Positions 8,272 to 16,621 of a stretch of 64,000 nucleotides of DNA are shown piece after piece; positions within the stretch are counted from its first letter, which is position 1; each line of letters opens with the position of its first letter. A program made the position numbers and the translations under genes. This stretch comes from JACDHG01 sp963811585 (lineage in GTDB: Bacteria > Actinomycetota > Actinomycetes > Propionibacteriales > Nocardioidaceae). The notes under the pieces are model-generated. The model had not been told where the DNA came from. It made no database searches and saw only the letters and a list, made by a program, of their open reading frames with translations. Location of the stretch: the NCBI GenBank assembly GCA_963811585.1, contig CAWERR010000002.1:62001-126000 (forward strand), in the 5' to 3' direction.

Positions 8272-9819
8272 ATGCAGCCACCGAGCATTTCCCGCCGAGC
8301 TATGACGTCGGCGGTCGCGGCCGCCGCCGCAGTCACCCTGCTGGCCGGCACGCCGACGCTGGGCGCCAGCGCCGCGACACCCGCCGCTGCCCCGGGCGGC
8401 CTCGACACCGCGGCCTCGGCTCGCGCCACCACCGTGGCACCGATCCCCGGCAACGTCCGGCTCTACCAGACGCGGACCTCGCTGCTCGGCACGCACCGGT
8501 GGTACCAGCAGGTGCACAACGGCCACCCGGTGTTCGGCGCCTGGTACGCCCGCCACACCTATACCGACGGACGCGTCACCAGCTGGGACGGTCGGCGGGA
8601 CATCGGCGGCGGAGTCGGCGATGTCTCCGCGCGGTCAGACGGCCCCGGCCGCTCGCTTGCGACTCTGCGCGGAGCCCGGGCCGCCGACGCCCAACGCGGC
8701 GACGTCGCCGACACCCGGTTGATGATCCTTCCGAACGACGACGGCAGCGCGCGCCTCACCTGGGCGGTCCACACCGCCAACGGCGACGGCGCCGCCACCT
8801 CGTTCGTCGACGCCGAGACCGGCGCGGTGCTCGACGTCATACAGCTCGCTCAGCAGCACGACGCCGCTGCGCCCGCGGTGGGTCGCTGGGACGACAGCGG
8901 CCGCGGCCGCGTCTTCGACCCCAACCCCGTGGTCGCCGTGCAGCGCCAGGGCCTCAGGGACCAGGCGGACCAGAACGCCGCCGTGCCGCTGGAGGCCTAC
9001 ACCAAGGTTGACCTGCTCAGACTCCGCACCGGCTTGCACACGCTCGTCGGCAGATGGGTGCGCATCACGAACTCGCAGCGGGCGACCTCACCGGACAACC
9101 GGTACCTCTTCTTCCGCGGTGCGGAGCGCTTCGAGCAGGTGAACGCGTACCACGCGATCGACACCCAGCAGGCCTACCTGCAGGAGCTCGGTTTCCGCTA
9201 CGTCAACGCCGAGGCGGAGAAGATCGCGGTCAACGCGTTCGCTGAGGACAACTCCTACTACGACCCCAGCACCGACCAGATCGCGATGGGCCGCGGCGGG
9301 GTCGACGACGCTGAAGACGTCGAGGTCATCTGGCACGAGTACGGGCATGCCATCCAGTCCGACCAGGTCCCCGACTGGGGCTTGGCCGGGCAGACAGGCT
9401 CGATGGGTGAGGGGTTCGGCGACTACATGGCCGCCATGATGAGCCTGGCGACTGCGCCGGGCACCCCCGTCACGCCAGCAGCGTGCGTCGCCGACTGGGA
9501 CGCAGTTTCCTACACGACCGGCACGCCCCACTGCCTGCGTCGCACCGACGAGGCCAAGCAGTTCCCGACTGACCTGACCGGAGAGGTGCACGCCGACGGG
9601 GAGATCTGGTCACGTGCCCTGTGGGACATGCGCCGCAAGCTTGGCCGCGACATGGCGACCACGATCATCGTCGAGGCCCACTTCGCGATGAACCCGGCCT
9701 TCACGATGCCGCAGGCAGCCCGAGCGACCGTCCGCACCGCCCGGCTGTTGTACGGCGACGAGGTGGCCGCGGACACGCGCACCCAGTTCGAGAAGCGCGG
9801 CATCCTGCTCGAGGACTAG
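8272..9819 (+). CDS. Secreted zinc metalloprotease, fungalysin (M36)/thermolysin-like with propeptide
   Basis: 515 residues; ATG at 8272 behind AAAGGA. An N-terminal signal (positive SRRAM, then an Ala-rich hydrophobic stretch ending near ASAATPAAA, about residue 40) marks it for export. Residues about 55-110 look like the fungalysin/thermolysin propeptide (HRWYQQVHNGHPVFGAWY), followed by a PepSY-like part (LTWAVHTANGDGAATSFVD). The zinc site is VIWHEYGHAIQ (HExxH, about residue 351) and the downstream glutamate is in GEGFGDYMAAM. ADGEIWSRALWDMR is typical of M36 peptidases. It is intact, unlike its upstream neighbours, and ends one base before the convergent LysM gene. Likely an extracellular protein-degrading enzyme. 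Confidence 0.82.
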   Translation: MQPPSISRRAMTSAVAAAAAVTLLAGTPTLGASAATPAAAPGGLDTAASARATTVAPIPGNVRLYQTRTSLLGTHRWYQQVHNGHPVFGAWYARHTYTDGRVTSWDGRRDIGGGVGDVSARSDGPGRSLATLRGARAADAQRGDVADTRLMILPNDDGSARLTWAVHTANGDGAATSFVDAETGAVLDVIQLAQQHDAAAPAVGRWDDSGRGRVFDPNPVVAVQRQGLRDQADQNAAVPLEAYTKVDLLRLRTGLHTLVGRWVRITNSQRATSPDNRYLFFRGAERFEQVNAYHAIDTQQAYLQELGFRYVNAEAEKIAVNAFAEDNSYYDPSTDQIAMGRGGVDDAEDVEVIWHEYGHAIQSDQVPDWGLAGQTGSMGEGFGDYMAAMMSLATAPGTPVTPAACVADWDAVSYTTGTPHCLRRTDEAKQFPTDLTGEVHADGEIWSRALWDMRRKLGRDMATTIIVEAHFAMNPAFTMPQAARATVRTARLLYGDEVAADTRTQFEKRGILLED

Positions 9820-9820
9820 C

Positions 9821-10192
9821 TCAACCCGCCGGGACGAACAGCTCCTGCCCGACTCGGATCGCGCCGGCGTCAGCCAGTGCATTGAGGTCGACGATCTCGG
9901 CGATGACGTCGCGGGGGTCGTCGGCGGGGGCGATCCGCTGGGCGATGTCCCACAACGTCTCGCCCGCTCCCACGACAACGGTGGATGACGTGGCGTGGTG
10001 AGCGTCGCCGGTCGACACGGCCGGGCTGCCGAACAGGGTGAACGCGGCGAAGGCGAGCACGAGCACGAACGCCAGCACCACCAGGCGGCCGCGCCTCGTC
10101 AGCCGGACGGTCGGCTCGACGAGCTCAGCAACGCGGTGGCGCTGCGTCGGCGTACGGCGAACGTCATATCGCTCGGCTACGGCTGTGCTCAT
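9821..10192 (-). CDS. LysM-domain membrane protein of the lexA-linked (Rv2719c-like) type
   Basis: 123 residues: a cytoplasmic, Arg-rich N-terminus, one membrane helix (RLVVLAFVLVLAFAAFTLF, about residues 36-54) and a C-terminal LysM peptidoglycan-binding domain (VGAGETLWDIAQRI, then VIAEIVDLNALADAGAIRVG). In actinobacteria a gene of this type is divergent from lexA and is induced by DNA damage, where it affects cell-wall growth or division (established for Rv2719c of Mycobacterium tuberculosis). Here three LexA-box-like sites lie 139-223 bases upstream, which supports SOS control. Unusually, lexA is 2.8 kb away, with a transporter and a kinase gene in between. Confidence 0.85.
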   Translation of the reverse strand: MSTAVAERYDVRRTPTQRHRVAELVEPTVRLTRRGRLVVLAFVLVLAFAAFTLFGSPAVSTGDAHHATSSTVVVGAGETLWDIAQRIAPADDPRDVIAEIVDLNALADAGAIRVGQELFVPAG

Positions 10193-10330
10193 CGGTGACC
10201 TCCGGGAATCGCGGTGCTCATGAACCTGTGCTGGCTAGAACTGGGCTCACTAAGACCAGTTGTATCGGTGCCCACCGACAGTCCTGACGGACTCGGCGCG
10301 GTCGCGCTGACACCGGCATCGGCACTCCAG

Positions 10331-10346
10331 TCGAAGATACGTTCGA
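10331..10346. promoter_or_regulatory. LexA (SOS) box, near-perfect
   Basis: TCGAAGATACGTTCGA, one mismatch from the actinobacterial SOS consensus TCGAAC-N4-GTTCGA. It directly abuts the next box. Confidence 0.65.
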
Positions 10347-10362
10347 TCGAACACATGTACGA
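10347..10362. promoter_or_regulatory. LexA (SOS) box, one mismatch
   Basis: TCGAACACATGTACGA; the left half is perfect and the right half has one mismatch. It abuts the preceding box without a gap, so two LexA dimers could bind side by side. Confidence 0.6.
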
Positions 10363-10399
10363 ACGGTAGCAGTGCCCGGCGCCAAACCCAAGGCTTTGG

Positions 10400-10415
10400 T
10401 CGAACATGCGTTCGA
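10400..10415. promoter_or_regulatory. LexA (SOS) box, perfect
   Basis: TCGAACATGCGTTCGA, a perfect match to TCGAAC-N4-GTTCGA. It could serve the LysM gene (minus strand, start 10192) and/or the transporter (plus strand, start 10561). Confidence 0.8.
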
Positions 10416-10560
10416 CGGCGTGTCGGGCTGGACAACAGCCCGCGGAGCGCACTCAGAGCGCCCGCTGCGCTCGATGGCTCGGCATGCCGAGTGCCGCCAT
10501 CCGTGTCAGGGTTGACGAATCGGAGGGTGCACCCGCCCGCCCTCCTACCGAGGAGGCGAC

Positions 10561-12021
10561 GTGACTGACGACACCCGGCCGACCAGCGCAACGACCGAGG
10601 ACCAGGACCCCGAAACCACACCCGACGAACACACCACGGCGAAGGCGATCCTCATCGCGACCGTGGCAGCAATCGGGGGCTTCCTCTTCGGCTTCGACAC
10701 CGCGGTCATCAACGGTGCTGTCGACGCGATCACCAGCGACTTCACGCTCGGCCCGTTCCTCGCGGGTTCGCGGTGTCTTGTGCTCTGCTTGGGTCCGCGT
10801 TCGGTGCCTGGTACGCCGGTGCCGATCGCCGACCGGTTCGGCCGGGTCAGGGCGATGCTCGTGGCGCGTTCTTGTTCGCGATCAGCGCGATCGGCTCGGG
10901 CATCGCGTTCACGGTGTGGGACCTGATCCTCTGGCGCTTCGTCGGCGGCGTCGGCGTGGGTATGGCCTCGGTCATCGCGCCGGCGTACATCGCCGAGATC
11001 TCACCCGCACACATCCGTGGGCGCCTCGGCTCGCTGCAGCAGCTCGCGATCGTGTCCGGCATCTTCGTGGCGCTGCTCAGCGACGCCTTCCTCGCGAACG
11101 CCGCCGGGAGTGCCGACGCCGACGCTCTGGCTCGGTGCCGATGCCTGGCGGTGGATGTTCATCGTCGGCGTCGTGCCCGCGGTGATCTACGGCGTGCTGG
11201 CACTCGCTGTCCCCGAGTCACCGCGCTACCTCGTCGCGCAAGGCGAGGAGCGCAAGGCGGCCGACGTGCTGCGCGACTGTGCTCGGCACGGTCAACCTGC
11301 AAGCAGCGCAGGACAAGGTCGAAGGACATCGCGTCGAGCCTCAGCCAGGAGCGCAAGCCGGAGCTGCGTGACCTGCGCGGACCGTCGTTCGGGCTGGCCG
11401 CCCATCGTGTGGATCGGCATCCTGCTGTCGGTGTTCCAGCAGTTCGTGGGGATCAACGTGATCTTCTATTACTCCACGACGCTGTGGCGATCGGTCGGCT
11501 TCAGCGAGAGCGACTCACTCACGATCACCGTCATCACGTCGGTGACCAACATCGTCGTCACGCTGGTGGCGATCGCGATCGTCGACAAGGTGGGCGAAAA
11601 GCCGATGCTCCTGATCGGGTCGGCCGGTATGGCGGTGACGCTTGCCACCATGGCGGTCTGCTTCTCGCAGGCGATCGGTGACGCCGACGCCGTCAAGCTC
11701 CCCGATCCGTCGGGGCAACATCGCCCTCGTCGCCGCAAACCTGTACGTCGTCTTCTTCGGAGCGACGTGGGGGCCGGTCGTCTGGGTGCTGCTGGGTGAG
11801 ATGTTCCCGCAACAAGTTCCGCGCGATCGCGTTGTCGGTCGCGGCCGCGGCGCAGTGGCTCGCGAACTTCGCTCATCACCACGACGTTCCCCGTCATCGC
11901 CGATGTGAGCCTGACCCTCGCCTACGGGATATATGCCGGGTTCGCCGTCCTGTCGTTCGGCTTCGTCGCCCAGGCGGTGCGCGAGACGAAGGGCGTCGAG
12001 CTCGAGGCGATGGAAGAGTGA
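10561..12021 (+). CDS. MFS sugar transporter (multiple frameshifts)
   Basis: Sugar:H+ symporter-type protein of about 486 residues with 12 membrane helices. GTG start at 10561 with GGAGG six bases upstream. The corrected chain reads AKAILIATVAAIGGFLFGFD, VINGAVDAITSDF, the loop ADRFGR, LILWRFVGGVGVGMASV and YIAEISPAHIRGRLGSL; then PESPRYLVAQGEERKA, GILLSVFQQFVGINVIFYYS, GATWGPVVWVLLGEMFP and a C-terminal AQAVRETKGVELEAMEE. PESPRYL and FQQFxGINxxxYY are sugar-porter signatures. At least seven single-base shifts are needed. The gene is followed after four bases by ppgK, so sugar uptake is probably coupled to polyphosphate-dependent phosphorylation. Confidence 0.85.
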
Positions 12022-12025
12022 CGCG

Positions 12026-12775
12026 GTGAGCGACGACCTCGGCTTCGGCATCGACATCGGTGGCACCGGCATCAAGGGTGCGCCTGTCGACCTGACGACC
12101 GGGGAGCTCGCCGATGACCGCTATCGGGTCGACACGCCCCAGCCGTCCACGCCGGAGGCGGTAGCGGGCGTGGTCGCCGACGTACTCGACAAGTTCGGGT
12201 GGAAGCGGCCGTTCGGGTGCGCGTTTCCCGCGGTCGTCCAGCACGGCGTCGTACGCACCGCTGCCAACGTCTCGAAGGACTGGATCGACACCGACATCCA
12301 CGACGTGCTGAGCTCGGCGACCGGGCTCGACGTGGTGGCGGTCAACGACGCCGACGCGGCCGGCATCGCCGAGGTCAGCTTCGGCGCGGCCCGTGACGAG
12401 GACGGCTTCGTGGTCGTGACCACGCTCGGCACGGGGATCGGGAGCGCCCTCATCGTCGAGGGGCAGCTCGTGCCGAACACCGAGCTCGGCCACCTCGTGA
12501 TCGACGGTCACGACGCGGAGACGCGCGCTTCGGCCGTGGCCCGGGAGGACGAGGATCTGGATTGGCAGGACTGGGCGAAACGGCTGTCGCGCTACTACGC
12601 GTACCTCGAGTCGCTGCTGTGGCCGGACCTGTTCGTGGTGGGTGGCGGAGTCAGCAAGAAGCCCGACAAGTGGCTCCCGTACGTCGAGTGCCGCACCCCG
12701 ATCGTGCCTGCCGAGCTGCAGAACTCGGCCGGCATCATCGGCGCAGCGATCGTGGCGAGTCGGCGGCATACCTGA
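12026..12775 (+). CDS. ppgK: Polyphosphate glucokinase
   Basis: 249 residues; phosphorylates glucose using polyphosphate (and usually ATP), feeding glycolysis in the cytoplasm. The start is the GTG at 12026, four bases past the transporter stop. ROK-type motifs are the phosphate-binding GIDIGGTGIKGAPVDL near the N-terminus, GCAFPAVVQHGV, the catalytic Asp in VVAVNDADAAGIAE, and TTLGTGIGSALIVEGQLVPN. GIDIGGTGIKGA is typical of the actinobacterial polyphosphate-using branch. It reads in one frame throughout, so the frameshift-dense region ends with the preceding gene. The transporter-ppgK pair looks like a two-gene cassette placed between lysM and lexA. Confidence 0.9.
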   Translation: MSDDLGFGIDIGGTGIKGAPVDLTTGELADDRYRVDTPQPSTPEAVAGVVADVLDKFGWKRPFGCAFPAVVQHGVVRTAANVSKDWIDTDIHDVLSSATGLDVVAVNDADAAGIAEVSFGAARDEDGFVVVTTLGTGIGSALIVEGQLVPNTELGHLVIDGHDAETRASAVAREDEDLDWQDWAKRLSRYYAYLESLLWPDLFVVGGGVSKKPDKWLPYVECRTPIVPAELQNSAGIIGAAIVASRRHT

Positions 12776-12829
12776 CACACCTGGCTGCCCCGCCCGGCTG
12801 CCTCGCCCGAACCGCGGCAACACGCCGAT

Positions 12830-12845
12830 TCGAACAGATGTTTGA
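12830..12845. promoter_or_regulatory. LexA (SOS) box before lexA
   Basis: TCGAACAGATGTTTGA, one mismatch from TCGAAC-N4-GTTCGA. It lies 131 bases before the chosen lexA start and is consistent with LexA autoregulation. Confidence 0.75.
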
Positions 12846-12975
12846 AAGAGTCGGCGCCGAGGTCTAGCGTGGTCTCCACGAAACGCCGAGCGCCTGGCAA
12901 CCCTCCCCAGGCGGGCGCTGGGCCGGACGTGCGACCTCATCACGACGACACAGAAGCGAACAGGGTGTGACAGGC

Positions 12976-13674
12976 ATGGCACGAGCAAAGGCCGACGCAG
13001 GCGTCCACGAGCTCCCCGACGGCCCGCCCGACGCGGTCGGCCTGACGCCTCGACAGCGTCGGGTGCTCGCCGTCATCCGCGATTCGGTCGAGGCTCGCGG
13101 CTACCCGCCCAGCATGCGTGAGATCGGTTCGTCGGTCGGGCTCACCAGCTCGTCGTCCGTCGCGCACCAGCTCCGGGTGCTCGAGGCCAAGGGCTTCCTT
13201 CGCCGCGACCCCAACCGCCCGCGGGCGGTCGAGGTGCTGTCGCCCGACACCACCGGCGAGGCCTCGTACGACGCCACCGGGTCAGGCGACGCGCGCCCCG
13301 ATGCGATCTACGTCCCCGTCGTCGGGCAGATCGCGGCCGGCGGCCCGATCCTTGCTGAGGAGAGGGTCGAAGAGGTGTTCCCGCTGCCGCGCCAGCTCGT
13401 CGGCGACGGCACGCTCTTCCTGCTGCAGGTCAAGGGTGACTCGATGGTCGACGCCGCCATCTGCGACGGCGACTTCGTCGTCATCCGCCAGCAGCCGTCG
13501 GCTGAGAACGGCGAGATCGTCGCCGCCATGATCGACGACGAGGCCACGGTCAAGACCCTGCAGAAGAAACAGGGCAAGGTCTGGCTGCTCCCGCAGAACC
13601 CCTCCTACGAGCCGATCGACGGCACCGACGCCACCATCCTCGGCAAGGTCGTCACCGTGATGCGGAGAGTCTGA
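12976..13674 (+). CDS. lexA: LexA repressor
   Basis: 232 residues; represses SOS genes and cleaves itself when RecA filaments form on single-stranded DNA. The N-terminal winged helix-turn-helix is LTPRQRRVLAVIRDSVEARG, then PPSMREIGSSVGLTSSSSVA. The C-terminal peptidase domain has the Ala-Gly cleavage site in GQIAAGGPILAEE, the catalytic Ser in VKGDSMVDAAICDGDFVV, and the catalytic Lys in EATVKTLQ. A GTG nine bases upstream is an alternative start, but the ATG at 12976 has better spacing to AGGG. A LexA box lies upstream at 12830. Confidence 0.97.
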   Translation: MARAKADAGVHELPDGPPDAVGLTPRQRRVLAVIRDSVEARGYPPSMREIGSSVGLTSSSSVAHQLRVLEAKGFLRRDPNRPRAVEVLSPDTTGEASYDATGSGDARPDAIYVPVVGQIAAGGPILAEERVEEVFPLPRQLVGDGTLFLLQVKGDSMVDAAICDGDFVVIRQQPSAENGEIVAAMIDDEATVKTLQKKQGKVWLLPQNPSYEPIDGTDATILGKVVTVMRRV

Positions 13675-13685
13675 CCCACCGCCCT

Positions 13686-13752
13686 TGCCGACTGGTCACG
13701 TCTGCCGCGTCGACTGGTCACACATGCCCCGTCGACTGGTCACGTCTGCCGC
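13686..13752. repeat. Three tandem 22-bp units (GTCGACTGGTCAC family), copy block 1
   Basis: Three direct copies, 22 bases apart, of a unit with the core CGACTGGTCAC followed by variable ATGC/CTGC. It starts a few bases after the lexA stop. A longer block of the same unit is at 14197-14304, on the other side of the small Rho-N-like gene. Confidence 0.85.
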
Positions 13753-13764
13753 CCGGACCCCGCG

Positions 13765-13812
13765 CGGTCGAGCTTGTCGAGACCCGGGATCTCGACAACC
13801 TCGATCAGCGGG
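13765..13812. repeat. Palindromic GTCGAGCTTGTCGAGA-family element
   Basis: Left arm CGGTCGAGCTTGTCGAGACC and right arm GATCTCGACAACCTCGATC, with a short centre, form an imperfect inverted repeat. It lies between lexA and the 90-residue protein gene. Confidence 0.85.
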
Positions 13813-13900
13813 GCCGCGTCGATCGCCGGAGCTGGCTGTTTCAAGCCACCCCTGGCAGGGAACGAGGTGTTCAGAAACTGATACCTACGGAGGTGCCGGG

Positions 13901-14173
13901 ATGCCAGCGAAGAAGACTCCGGGTCCGTCCGTCAAGGACGACTCCCTCTACGAGAAGCTGCGCGACGAGGGCAACAGCAAGCAGAAGTCCGCACGCATCG
14001 CCAACACCGCCGCCCGTGATGGGCGCAAGAAAGTCGGGCAGCGTGGCGGCAAAGCCGGCGCCTACGAGGACATGACCAAGTCGCAGTTGTACGACCGCGC
14101 CAAGAAGGTCGGCGTCGACGGCCGGTCGAACATGTCCAAGCCCCAGCTGATCAAAGCCCTCCGCAACAGCTGA
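13901..14173 (+). CDS. Small Rho-N/SAP-like protein (DUF7218-type)
   Basis: 90 residues, very basic. ATG at 13901 with ACGGAGGT nine bases upstream; longer in-frame extensions back into the repeat block at 13686 lack any similarity and are not used. The N-terminal half (GPSVKDDSLYEKLRDEGNSK, then SARIANTAARDG) is followed by a Lys/Gly-rich linker. The C-terminal half (MTKSQLYDRAKKVGVDGRSN, then MSKPQLIKALRNS) resembles the Rho N-terminal helix-extended-loop motif, often a nucleic-acid binder. Such proteins are common and uncharacterised in actinobacteria. It is bracketed by the same 22-bp tandem repeats and the same palindromic element on both sides. Confidence 0.8.
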   Translation: MPAKKTPGPSVKDDSLYEKLRDEGNSKQKSARIANTAARDGRKKVGQRGGKAGAYEDMTKSQLYDRAKKVGVDGRSNMSKPQLIKALRNS

Positions 14174-14196
14174 CCCTCCCGCCGACCGGGTCATGC

Positions 14197-14304
14197 GCCG
14201 ACTGGTCACCTATGCACTGCCGACTGGTCACCTATGCACTGCCGACTGGTCACGTATGCACTGCCGACTGGTCACTTATGCACTGTCGACTGGTCACGTA
14301 TGCC
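14197..14304. repeat. Five tandem 22-bp units (GCCGACTGGTCAC family), copy block 2
   Basis: Five direct copies of a 22-base unit with the core GCCGACTGGTCAC and the tail TATGCACT, nearly identical to each other. They start about 24 bases after the small Rho-N-like gene. The same unit is present three times at 13686-13752. Confidence 0.92.
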
Positions 14305-14318
14305 GCAGGGACCTCCGG

Positions 14319-14365
14319 CGGTCGAGCTTGTCGAGACCCTTGATCTCGACAAGCTCGATCAGCGG
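14319..14365. repeat. Palindromic GTCGAGCTTGTCGAGA-family element
   Basis: CGGTCGAGCTTGTCGAGACC and GATCTCGACAAGCTCGATC face each other over a few bases, followed by AGCGGGG. It lies just before the 3' end of the convergent helicase gene and is nearly identical to 13765-13812. Confidence 0.9.
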
Positions 14366-14392
14366 GGAAGCGCGTCGCTCAGCGGAGAAGGT

Positions 14393-16540
14393 TCAGCCGA
14401 GCTGGCCGCTGAGGCGGCGGAGCGCTGACCTGGCTGCATCCGCGTCGTACGTCGGCCACATCGGCGGCAGCGACGCCCTGAGGAAGCTGCCGTAGCGAGC
14501 CGTGGCAAGCCGCGGGTCGAGGATCGCGACGACTCCGCGGTCCGCCTGCGTTCGGATCAGCCGGCCCGAGCCTTGAGCAAGCAGCAGCGCGGCATGCGTG
14601 GCCGACACCGCCATGAAACCGTTGCCGCCCGCGCGGTCTGCCGCCCGCGCTCGCGCCGACATCAGCGGGTCGTCGGGGCGGGGGAACGGGATCCGGTCGA
14701 TGACGACAAGCTGGCAGGTCTCGCCGGGGACGTCGAGCCCTTGCCAGAGTGACAACGTGCCGAACAGGCTGACCGCGGGATTGTCGATGAACTCCGCCCG
14801 CAGATGCGAGAGCTGGCCGTCACCCTGGCAGAGGATCGGCATGTGGGGCAGCGCATCGCGCAACGCCTCAGCCGCGGCCTCCGCGGCGCGCCGAGACGAG
14901 AAGAGCCCGAGGGTGCGGCCACCCGCCGCCTGCAGGAGCTCGCCGATCTCGTCGATCTGCGCCTGACCCAATCCGTCACGACCTGGGGCGGGGAGGTGGC
15001 GAGCGACGTACACGATCGCCTGCTTCGGGTAGTCGAACGGCGAGCCGACGTCGATCCCCCGCCAAGGCAGCGCCACGGGCTCGCGCACAGCCTCCACGTC
15101 GGGAGGCCCCGCCTCGACCCCGTCATCCGCCACCTCGACGACCGCCTCCGCCGAGAGGTCGGCCGGGTCGTCGATCGAGTGGTCGACCCGCTCGGTCGGC
15201 TTGAGTCCGATCGAGCTCGCAACCGCGGAGAAGTCGCCGCCGAGCTTCAACGTCGCCGACGTGAACACCACGGTCTTCTCCGTGAGCAGCTTGGCGCGCA
15301 GCTGACCCCACACCTGGAGCGGCGCGACGCACAGCTGGTTGCCGCCGCGCGAGCGGTCGCGCTCGGCGAGCCAGGTCACGTCGTCTTCACTGTGGGCGGC
15401 AAGCCGCTCGGTGACCTTGCGCAGCTCGTCGACCATGCCGCGCGCCTGCTGCCGGGCCGCGTCAGCCTCGGAGACGCTCGACTCCTTTGGGAACGCGGAG
15501 AACGCGGCCTGCGCGGCACTTCGCAACAGCCGCAGCGCGTCATCGAGGTCGGGAGGGAGTTCGTCGAGACGCCCTGGGACGGTGGCGTCCATCGCAGCGC
15601 GAAGCGCGTCACCCGCGTCACCCAGTGCATCCCCCTCACCTCCGTCGACGAAGTTCCGCGCCCTCCGGGCGGCTCGCTCGACAGTCGGCATGGACAGCTC
15701 GTCGGTAGCGGCCTGGGTCACCCGGGACGACAGCTCGTGGGCCTCGTCGACCACCACGACGTCATACTCGGGAATCATCGGCACACCCTGGATCGCGTCG
15801 ATGGCGAGCAGCGAGTGGTTCGTGACGATCAGCTTCGACGCCATCGCGCGCTCGCGGCCACGCTCGGCGAAGCACTCGACGGCGTACGGGCACTTGGTCG
15901 CACCCAGGCACTCGCGGTGGCTGACCGAGACCTGTTGCCAGACCTTCTCGGTGTGCGACGGGGCGCTGTCGCGGTCGCCGACCCCGCCGGCCTTCGACTC
16001 CGCCTCGGCCCATTCGCGGAGCCGGATGACGTCGCCGCCGAGGCTGCCGCGGGGCAGGTCGATGAGCGCGCCCTGATCGTCGGGCACCCCGTCGCGGATC
16101 CGGTGGAGACACGCGTAGTTGCTCCGCCCCTTCAACACCGCGTACGTCGGCCGCTCCCCCAGCACATCGGCGGCCGCGTCGAGCAGCGCCGGGATGTCCT
16201 TCTCGACCAGCTGGTGCTGGAGCGCCAGGGTGGCGGTCGCCACCACAACGCGACGGTCGTGCAGCACCGACGGGACCAGATAGGCAAGCGACTTGCCGGT
16301 GCCCGTGCCAGCCTGGACAAGCAGGTGCTCGCGCCGGTCCATCGACTCGCTGACCGCCTTGGCCATCTCGACCTGGCCGGGCCGGTCTTCGCCGCCGAGG
16401 TTGGCGACGGCAGCGTGCAGCACCTCGTCGACCGTGGGCGAGGCGGCCGCGTCGACACCGGGCACGGCAGACGCGGTCGAGGGGGTAGGCACTCGCCCGA
16501 GGCTATCCGAAGCAACCGACGATCCGGCCGCGCTGTCCAC
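14393..16540 (-). CDS. DinG/YoaA-like ATP-dependent DNA helicase (XPD family)
   Basis: 715 residues, superfamily 2 helicase with an iron-sulfur domain. Walker A is QAGTGTGKSLAYLVPS (about residue 80). The four cysteines expected for a 4Fe-4S cluster can be placed at YACLHR, ECLGATKCPY and VECFAERG. The DEAH-type motif is VVVDEAHELSSRV. C-terminal helicase motifs include LFSSRRAAEAA, LWQGLDVPGETCQLVVID and AQGSGRLIRTQADRGVV. XPD-like helicases unwind 5'-3' and resolve damaged or R-loop DNA. It is read alone on the minus strand, between two inverted-repeat elements. I see no LexA box in front. Confidence 0.9.
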   Translation of the reverse strand: MDSAAGSSVASDSLGRVPTPSTASAVPGVDAAASPTVDEVLHAAVANLGGEDRPGQVEMAKAVSESMDRREHLLVQAGTGTGKSLAYLVPSVLHDRRVVVATATLALQHQLVEKDIPALLDAAADVLGERPTYAVLKGRSNYACLHRIRDGVPDDQGALIDLPRGSLGGDVIRLREWAEAESKAGGVGDRDSAPSHTEKVWQQVSVSHRECLGATKCPYAVECFAERGRERAMASKLIVTNHSLLAIDAIQGVPMIPEYDVVVVDEAHELSSRVTQAATDELSMPTVERAARRARNFVDGGEGDALGDAGDALRAAMDATVPGRLDELPPDLDDALRLLRSAAQAAFSAFPKESSVSEADAARQQARGMVDELRKVTERLAAHSEDDVTWLAERDRSRGGNQLCVAPLQVWGQLRAKLLTEKTVVFTSATLKLGGDFSAVASSIGLKPTERVDHSIDDPADLSAEAVVEVADDGVEAGPPDVEAVREPVALPWRGIDVGSPFDYPKQAIVYVARHLPAPGRDGLGQAQIDEIGELLQAAGGRTLGLFSSRRAAEAAAEALRDALPHMPILCQGDGQLSHLRAEFIDNPAVSLFGTLSLWQGLDVPGETCQLVVIDRIPFPRPDDPLMSARARAADRAGGNGFMAVSATHAALLLAQGSGRLIRTQADRGVVAILDPRLATARYGSFLRASLPPMWPTYDADAARSALRRLSGQLG

Positions 16541-16552
16541 AGGCTCGCCCGG

Positions 16553-16608
16553 CCGACTTGTCAGAGCCTCGCCGGGCCAGGGGCGGGTGAGGTTCTGACA
16601 AGTCGGCG
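16553..16608. repeat. 56-bp imperfect inverted repeat upstream of the helicase
   Basis: GCCGACTTGTCAGA with a GC-rich extension faces its complement TCTGACAAGTCGGC over a 10-15 base loop. It fills most of the gap between the small membrane protein gene and the helicase start. It could stop transcription of the upstream gene; no second copy was seen here. Confidence 0.75.
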
Positions 16609-16621
16609 CATGGGAGGGGCG

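Larger units (their letters stand above)
10193..10560. other. Intergenic region with lysM promoter and SOS boxes
   Basis: A 368-base divergent gap between the LysM gene (minus) and the sugar transporter (plus). It holds three LexA-box-like palindromes annotated separately, and the transporter's GGAGG ribosome-binding site just before 10561. I see no further gene in it. Confidence 0.75.

Noticed and set aside
7815..9011. A 398-residue frame before and over the metalloprotease
   Set aside because: It overlaps the protease out of frame, has no domain and crosses the DnaA-box cluster; it is open because of high GC.
14197..14304. CRISPR array
   Set aside because: The 22-bp units are directly adjacent without unique spacers and no cas genes are present. 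The same applies to 44054-44195 and 25074-25312.
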